From: Micromonospora sp. DSM 45708
GTDB lineage: Bacteria; Actinomycetota; Actinomycetes; Mycobacteriales; Micromonosporaceae
Direction of reading: 5' to 3'
Assembly: GCF_039566955.1 (NCBI RefSeq)
Contig: NZ_CP154796.1
Location: 186,001 to 250,000, forward strand
DNA: 64,000 bases
The notes under the pieces are model-generated. The model ran no database searches. It worked only from the letters and a program-made list of their open reading frames with translations, and was not told the origin of the DNA. Both the position numbers and the translations under genes were made by a program. Each line of letters begins with the position of its first letter. Within the stretch, counting starts at the first letter, position 1. Below, one piece after another: positions 58,956 to 64,000 of the stretch.

Positions 58956-61676
58956 GTGAGTGAAACAGGGCAACCCGGAGCCGCCACCCCGGGAGAGCAC
59001 GGCGACGGGACGGGCCAGCACGACGACCCGGCCCGCACCGGCGGCGGATGGGCGCCCCCGGCGGACGGCTGGTCCCGCGGCGCCCCGGCGCCCGGTGGCT
59101 GGCCCTACGGCGACCTCGGCGGCGGCTGGGCCGCGTCCTCGCCCCGGCACGGCGACCTGCCGGCCCCGCTGCCCGGTCACCCGGCCGAGGGGTCGCCGGC
59201 GCGCGTCAACGGCCGCCACGTCAACGGCGTGCACCACGCCGGGGAGGAGTCACCCGTGACCCGCCAGGCACCGGTGAGTGCCCCGCCCGTGGGCGAGCCG
59301 CCCCGGGAGACGGACGGCGACCGGCTGGCCGTGCCCGCCCCACGCCCCGCGCCCGCGATCGAGCAGCATCCCGGCCCGGCCGACCCCGCCAACTCCCGGC
59401 ACGCCTCGGACGACACGTCCGCCGGGCGGGCGCCCCGCTGGGCGGAGAGCGGTCCTGCCTCCGCGCCCCCGGCGCTCCAGGTGCCGCCGGTCGGCGCCGC
59501 CGCCTCCGGCTTCGAGGTGCCGCAGGGCTTCCACGCCCCGACCGTCGACCCGGCCCCGGCGCTGCACCGGGGCTGGCCCGACCGCGGCCCGGCCGAGCCG
59601 CCGGTGACGGCTCCCGGGAGGGTCGAGCCGCCGGCTGCGGAGCACCACCCGGGCGACGCCCACCCCGCCGAGGGGCAGCGGGCCGCCGTCGATCCCCACG
59701 CCGCCGCGCCGAACGACCCGGGCGCGGGGCCGGCGGGTGAGCCGGAGTGGCCCGGGCCGTCCTGGAACCGCCCGAGTTGGGGCGACGGCTGGGCCCCGCC
59801 GTGGGCCCGCACCGACGAGCCGACCGGCCGCCGGTCGGCCCGCGACGACGCGCCGGCCGAGCGGCGGGCCGGGGACGACGAGCCGACCGGCCGTCGCGCC
59901 GCCCGCGAGGACCGCGCGTCCGAGTGGGCGCCCGAACCGATGCGACCGTACGAGCCGGCCCGCGTCGATCCGCCCACCGGCTACCAGCCGGCCCGTGTCG
60001 ATCCGGCCACCGCCTACGAGCCCCGGCCCGAGCCGGTCCGGCCGTACGAGGCGGTGCGGCCGGAGCCGGTGGCCGCCCACGAGCTGCCGCGTCCCGAGGC
60101 GACCCGGCCGTTCCGGCTCCCCCGCGAGGACGCCGAGCCCCGCTCGGGTCACGGGCCGCCCGCCGAGCGGCCCTCCTGGGCCGGTCCGCCGGTGCCGGTG
60201 ACCCCGTTCGGCGCGCGTCCCGAGCCGGCCGGCGCGCCGCCGGTCCCCCGTGAGCGCGAGGCGCCGGCCGGTCCACCGCCGGCGGCGTACGCCCCGGTGC
60301 CGGCGTCCCGGGCCGTCGGTGAGCCCGCCGACGCGTACCACGCACCGGAGTCGTCGCCCGGCGAGCCGGCCGGCGTTCCGCCGGTCTCCGCCGTCCCCGT
60401 GTCGGGCGGGCCGGCGCGTTTCGACCCGTCTCCCGCGCCCCACCCGACGAGCGCCCGCATCGCCACCCACCTGCGTCGGGACGACGAACCGGCGCCGTTA
60501 CGCGAGCGACCGGAGGGCTTCGACGTCAACGCGATCCTGGACGCCGTGCGTGAGGTGGCCGGCGTCCGGGACGCCGCGCTCCGCCGCACCCCGGCCGGCG
60601 CGCACAGCCTCCGGCTGGACCTGGCCGACGGCGCGGATCCGGCCGAGGTGAGCCGGCTGGTGGCCCGCCTGCTCCAGGAGCGGATGGGGCTGGCCGCCGC
60701 CCCGCAGAACCTGCCCGGCGCGCCGGCCGTACCGCCGCCGCCGATCCGCCGCCGGTCCGCCGCCACGCGCGCCGACCGCATCGCCGAGGCCCCGGCCGGC
60801 CGGGACCGTCCGGTGGAGGCACTGTCGGGCCGGGCCGACCGCCTCACCGAGGCCCCGCCGGCCGAGCCCCGACCCGGCACGCCGCGCGCCGACGACGAGC
60901 CGGGCGCTTTGGCGCGGGGCGGGACCCCGTCCGGTCCCGCCGAGGCGGACGCGCCGACGCGGGGCGGCGTGGCGCGGCCGGCGTCGAACCGGCCCGCCGA
61001 GAACCGCTCCGGTGAGAGCCGCTTCGGCGGGGTGGAGCCGCGTGCCGGCCGGCCGGTCGACGCGCCGGGGGAGGACGCCGACGAGCCGCCGCGCCGACGC
61101 CGGCAGGCCACCCACCGGGGCCGGGCCACGGTGGACGAGACGTCGCTGGCCGCCGCGCCCACCGGCATCTCCACCGGCAGTCCGGTCACGCTCGGCACCT
61201 CGTACTCCGGTGGGCAGATGACCACGACGGAGACCGCGCCGTCGCGACCGCTGGATCCGGGCGGCGTGCCCGGGCCCCGGGTGGTGATCGACCACGTCCT
61301 GGTGAGCACGTTGGGGCTGGACGCCACCACGGAGGTCCGCCTGCTCGCCGGGGACCGGACGGCCGAGGGGCACGCGACCGGGCCGGCCGTCGACGGGTAC
61401 GTGCTCCGGCTCTGCGCGGTGGCCGCGGCTGCCGCGGTGGACGAGCTGCTCGGTCCGGCCCAGCCGGCGGGTGAGCGGGGCCGGTGCTTCGTCGAGCACG
61501 CCGCCGTGGTGCCGTTCGGCAACTGCGAGGTGGCGACCGTGGTGGTGCTGCTGGTCTGTGACGGGTGGGTGGAGCAGTTGGCCGGTTCCGCCCTGGTCGC
61601 GGGCGATCAGCGGCAGGCTGTGGTCCGCGCCACCCTGGCCGCGGTGAACCGGCGTCTGGAGGCGCTGCTCGCCTAG
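58956..61676 (+). CDS. large disordered Pro/Ala/Glu-rich protein with conserved C-terminal domain
   Basis: A 906-residue protein. Residues 1 to about 760 are low-complexity, with imperfect repeats such as DEPTGRR.. and PYEPARVDPPTGYQPARVDP. A short folded island near 525-590 (FDVNAILDAVREVAGVRDAALRR...LRLDLADGADPAEVSRLVARLL) and a conserved 130-residue C-terminus (RVVIDHVLVSTLGLDATTEVRLLAGDRTAEGHATGP; FVEHAAVVPFGNCEVATVVVLLV) are the only ordered parts. No signal peptide or membrane segment. GTG at 58956 follows AAGGAG. Function unknown; its location resembles Rv3209 of mycobacteria. It may bind partners through its long tail. Confidence 0.82.
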   Translation: MSETGQPGAATPGEHGDGTGQHDDPARTGGGWAPPADGWSRGAPAPGGWPYGDLGGGWAASSPRHGDLPAPLPGHPAEGSPARVNGRHVNGVHHAGEESPVTRQAPVSAPPVGEPPRETDGDRLAVPAPRPAPAIEQHPGPADPANSRHASDDTSAGRAPRWAESGPASAPPALQVPPVGAAASGFEVPQGFHAPTVDPAPALHRGWPDRGPAEPPVTAPGRVEPPAAEHHPGDAHPAEGQRAAVDPHAAAPNDPGAGPAGEPEWPGPSWNRPSWGDGWAPPWARTDEPTGRRSARDDAPAERRAGDDEPTGRRAAREDRASEWAPEPMRPYEPARVDPPTGYQPARVDPATAYEPRPEPVRPYEAVRPEPVAAHELPRPEATRPFRLPREDAEPRSGHGPPAERPSWAGPPVPVTPFGARPEPAGAPPVPREREAPAGPPPAAYAPVPASRAVGEPADAYHAPESSPGEPAGVPPVSAVPVSGGPARFDPSPAPHPTSARIATHLRRDDEPAPLRERPEGFDVNAILDAVREVAGVRDAALRRTPAGAHSLRLDLADGADPAEVSRLVARLLQERMGLAAAPQNLPGAPAVPPPPIRRRSAATRADRIAEAPAGRDRPVEALSGRADRLTEAPPAEPRPGTPRADDEPGALARGGTPSGPAEADAPTRGGVARPASNRPAENRSGESRFGGVEPRAGRPVDAPGEDADEPPRRRRQATHRGRATVDETSLAAAPTGISTGSPVTLGTSYSGGQMTTTETAPSRPLDPGGVPGPRVVIDHVLVSTLGLDATTEVRLLAGDRTAEGHATGPAVDGYVLRLCAVAAAAAVDELLGPAQPAGERGRCFVEHAAVVPFGNCEVATVVVLLVCDGWVEQLAGSALVAGDQRQAVVRATLAAVNRRLEALLA

Positions 61677-61718
61677 GCGGCTGTGCGGGCGGGGCCGGCG
61701 CGGGGAAGACTGGACGTC

Positions 61719-62774
61719 ATGAAGCGTGCCGTACTCGGGCCCGAGCATCTTCTTCCCGCGCATCGTCTCCCGCCGCCCTGGCCGGGCCGGCACGTGCGTC
61801 TCGACGGCACGCTCGTGCACGTCCGGGACACGCCGGCCACCGGGCCCGACGCCGAGCCGGCGCTTTACGTGCACGGGCTCGGGGGCTCCGCGCAGAACTG
61901 GACGGACCTGGCCGGCCTGTTGGCGCCCCGGCTCGACGGTCAGGCGATCGACCTGCCCGGCTTCGGGCGCAGCGAGCCCGGCCGGCGTTACACGATCCCG
62001 GCGTTCGCGGAGCGGGTGGTCCGCTGGATCGAGCACAGCGACCGGGGGCCGGTGCACCTGTTCGGCAACTCGCTCGGCGGCGCGGTCGCGGTCCGGGTGG
62101 CGGCGTTGCGCCCGGACCTGGTCCGCACGCTCACGCTGATCTCGCCGGCCCTGCCGTTTCTGGACTTCCGGCGTTCGTTGCAGGGGCGGATGCTGCCGGT
62201 GCTGGTGATCCCCCGGGGCGAGCGGCTGGCCGCCTGGCGGCTGGCCCAGCTCGCCCCGGAGGCGATGGCGCAGCAGGTGATGGAGTCGTGCGTGGCGGAC
62301 CTGACCCGGATCAGCGAGCAGCGCCGGCAGGAGGCGATCGAGGAGATCCGGATCCGGTACGAGGCGGCGCACTACGCCGCCGCCTACGTCCGGACGTTCC
62401 GGGGCCTGGTCGGCAGCTTCCTGCGGTCGTACCTGCCGGGGGAGGGCGCGCTCTGGCGGCAGGCTGCGGCGGTGCGGGCACCCACGCTGGTGGTGGGTGG
62501 GCGGCAGGACCGCCTGGTCGACGTGCGGGTCGCCCCGCAGGCCGCCCGCGTGATCCCGGACAGCCGGCTGCTGATGCTGGACGGTGTCGGGCACGTGGCC
62601 CAGTTGGAGGTGCCCCGGACGGTGGCGCGGGCGGTGCTGGCGCTGCTCGCCGACGGGGCCCCGGACGGGTCGGCGGAGGTCGCCACGCCGGGGCCGGAGG
62701 GCCGGGAACCGCAGGCCACGGCCCTGGTCACCGGAACGGGGGAGAGCGGCGGCGTCCGCGACATGGCAGGCTGA
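61719..62774 (+). CDS. alpha/beta-fold hydrolase
   Basis: A 351-residue hydrolase: YVHGLGGSAQNWTDLAGLL (oxyanion loop), HLFGNSLGGAVAVRVAALRPDLV (nucleophile Ser in GNSLGG), VVGGRQDRLVD (acid Asp) and LDGVGHVAQLEVP (His) give a full catalytic triad. A lid domain lies between (about 155-250). The last 40 residues are disordered. ATG at 61719 follows GGGGAAG at a long distance. Substrate not known. It sits between the disordered protein and the DUF3152 genes, six bases before the latter, so probably one operon. Confidence 0.92.
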   Translation: MKRAVLGPEHLLPAHRLPPPWPGRHVRLDGTLVHVRDTPATGPDAEPALYVHGLGGSAQNWTDLAGLLAPRLDGQAIDLPGFGRSEPGRRYTIPAFAERVVRWIEHSDRGPVHLFGNSLGGAVAVRVAALRPDLVRTLTLISPALPFLDFRRSLQGRMLPVLVIPRGERLAAWRLAQLAPEAMAQQVMESCVADLTRISEQRRQEAIEEIRIRYEAAHYAAAYVRTFRGLVGSFLRSYLPGEGALWRQAAAVRAPTLVVGGRQDRLVDVRVAPQAARVIPDSRLLMLDGVGHVAQLEVPRTVARAVLALLADGAPDGSAEVATPGPEGREPQATALVTGTGESGGVRDMAG

Positions 62775-62779
62775 GCGGG

Positions 62780-63625
62780 ATGCCCCGCTCCCGCCGTCCG
62801 CGTCTCCCGCGGTCCCTGTCCGCTGCCCGCCGTTGGCGCTCCGCCGTGGTGGTCTGCGCGTTCCTCGCCACCGCCGGGGTCGGCGTCGGCGTGGCGCTGC
62901 GACTGCCGCCGGCCGGGGCGCGGGAGGTGGTCACCGACGGGTTCGCGGCCCGGCCGCCGGAGCCGGCGCCGAGCGTCTCGCCGTCGCCGCCCGCGCCGCC
63001 CCGCCCGCCGGCGCCGGTGCTGAGTCTGCCCGGCCCGGTGCCCGTGCGGGGTGCGGGCGGTTTCGGGTACGACGAGCGGGCCGGCGGCGTGCTCGGCCGG
63101 GCCGGTGAGCTGCGCCGTTTCCGGGTGGCGGTGGAGCGGGGCGCCGGCGAGGACGTCCGGGCGTTCGGGGACGCGGTGCAGCGGGCGCTGGCCGGGCCGG
63201 GGAGCTGGGTGGACAGCGGCCGGCTGCGGTTGCAGCGGGTCGCGCCGGGCAGCCGGTACGACTTCACGATCTATCTGGCGACCCGGGACACCGCCGGCCG
63301 GTTGTGCGGGGCGGGTGGGATCGACATCCGCAAGGGCGGGGTGCCGTACACGTCCTGCCGGGTGCCGGGCAAGGTCGTGATCAACCTGGACCGGTGGCGG
63401 AGGTCGGCGCCGCACCTGGTGGCCGCCGGGATGCCGCTGGACACGTACCGGCTGTACGTGGTCAACCATGAGGTGGGGCACCAGCTCGGGCACCACCACG
63501 AGGCGTGTCCGGGCGTCGGGCGGGCCGCGCCGGTGATGCAGCAGCAGACGCTGTTCCTCGACGGCTGCCGGCCGAACCCGTGGCCGTACCTGGGCGGGAA
63601 GCGGTACACCGGGCCGGCGCGGTGA
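62780..63625 (+). CDS. DUF3152 metzincin-like secreted/membrane protein
   Basis: A 281-residue protein with an N-terminal membrane anchor or signal (VVVCAFLATAGVGVGVALRL, about 24-43), a Pro-rich linker, and the DUF3152 domain. That domain has YRLYVVNHEVGHQLGHHHEACPG near residue 228, which is HExxHxxGxxH, the zinc motif of metzincin peptidases, and several cysteines (GRLCGAGG, TSCRVPG, EACPG, DGCRP). The mycobacterial counterpart is Rv3207c by context. ATG at 62780. A peptidase role is suggested but unproven. A second copy follows. Confidence 0.9.
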   Translation: MPRSRRPRLPRSLSAARRWRSAVVVCAFLATAGVGVGVALRLPPAGAREVVTDGFAARPPEPAPSVSPSPPAPPRPPAPVLSLPGPVPVRGAGGFGYDERAGGVLGRAGELRRFRVAVERGAGEDVRAFGDAVQRALAGPGSWVDSGRLRLQRVAPGSRYDFTIYLATRDTAGRLCGAGGIDIRKGGVPYTSCRVPGKVVINLDRWRRSAPHLVAAGMPLDTYRLYVVNHEVGHQLGHHHEACPGVGRAAPVMQQQTLFLDGCRPNPWPYLGGKRYTGPAR

Positions 63626-63701
63626 CCTGGTTGCGAGCAATCTTCGCGACTTGAGCCGTAAAAGCAGCTAAATGCCCGAATTGCGTGGCAGGCTGACGTC
63701 A

Positions 63702-64000
63702 TGACGTCGTCCCCACCCGAACGCCCCGGGCTGCGCCGGATGCGCCGCCGTCGCCGGCGCGCGGTGCTGCTGCTGGCGATGCTGCTCGCGGCCGTCGGCG
63801 GCGCGGTGGGCATCACCCGGCTGAGCGAGCCGCCGCGCGCCACGCGGGTCCCGCTCGCCGCCGAGCCGACGCTGATGCCGGACGCCGACACCGACACCGC
63901 CGCGTCGCCGACCGGCTACCCCACCGCCGGCCCCGGCACGTTCGCGGTGGCCGCCGGACGATCACCGGTACGCGGCCACGCCGGCCCGCTGCGCCGCTAC
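63702..64000 (+). CDS. second DUF3152-type protein, truncated by window end
   Basis: The ATG at 63702 opens a frame without stop to the window edge (99 codons). It has a basic start (RRMRRRRRRAVLLLAMLLAAVGG), a membrane helix, a linker, and GTFAVAAGRSPVRGHAGPLRRY, which aligns with GGFGYDERAGGVLGRAGELRRF of the preceding gene. It is therefore a tandem paralogue, diverged in the N-terminus. The 76-base gap has no clear terminator. Confidence 0.8.

Overview
The window is very GC-rich actinobacterial chromosome: GTG and TTG starts are common, ATGA/GTGA stop-start overlaps are frequent, and third codon positions are strongly G/C. Gene content and several dispersed intergenic palindromes (including GGGGGCCCCTTC-type elements) suggest Micromonospora or a close relative in Micromonosporaceae; this genus call is inference. 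I see no rRNA, tRNA, CRISPR array, prophage or biosynthetic cluster.

Layout. 0-7.3 kb: cyclase/ATPase/TPR signalling protein, secreted phospholipase A2, secreted GHL10 glycosidase, APC amino-acid permease. 7.3-14.2 kb: arabinose-polymer utilisation locus with GH51 arabinofuranosidase, sugar-binding lipoprotein, two ABC permeases and a GH43-like lipoprotein in one minus-strand operon, facing a divergent LacI regulator across an operator-like palindrome. 14.3-17.2 kb: BON-methyltransferase gene, then a gene-poor stretch with several dispersed palindromes and a complete-looking IS110-family element bounded by a 10-bp direct repeat. 17.2-26.6 kb: small genes including ABC-F ATPase, ROK kinase, TPR protein, Smr domain, dehalogenase-like hydrolase, GNAT, a Phd/RelE toxin-antitoxin pair with a GTAC-repeat operator, a SET protein, a three-gene small-protein module with repeats, DHFR-family reductase, and a TetR/SDR divergon with two copies of the same operator.

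26.6-38 kb: M28 membrane peptidase, a signalling operon (response regulator-PP2C phosphatase, CHASE3 histidine kinase, response regulator, inositol-phosphatase-like enzyme), coiled-coil cell-wall hydrolase-like protein, MFS/spermidine-synthase fusion, and a Ser/Thr kinase with an extracellular cellulose-binding-like (CBM2) domain. 38-46.5 kb: KtrAB-type potassium uptake, secreted glycerophosphodiesterase, and a complete five-gene branched-chain amino-acid ABC importer with translationally coupled genes. 46.5-53.9 kb: lipoprotein, membrane-anchored SARP regulator coupled to a RecQ helicase carrying a phosphoribosyltransferase-like tail, copper-chaperone-like pair, XRE regulator, membrane protein.

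53.9-64 kb: methyltransferase, DEAD-box RNA helicase, ferritin-like protein (behind a perfect CRP consensus site), DUF3107, TetR, a large disordered protein, alpha/beta hydrolase, and two tandem DUF3152 metalloprotease-like genes, the second cut by the window edge. The helicase / ferritin-like / DUF3107 / TetR / DUF3152 set resembles a conserved actinobacterial neighbourhood that I recall from Mycobacterium tuberculosis (around Rv3207c-Rv3211).
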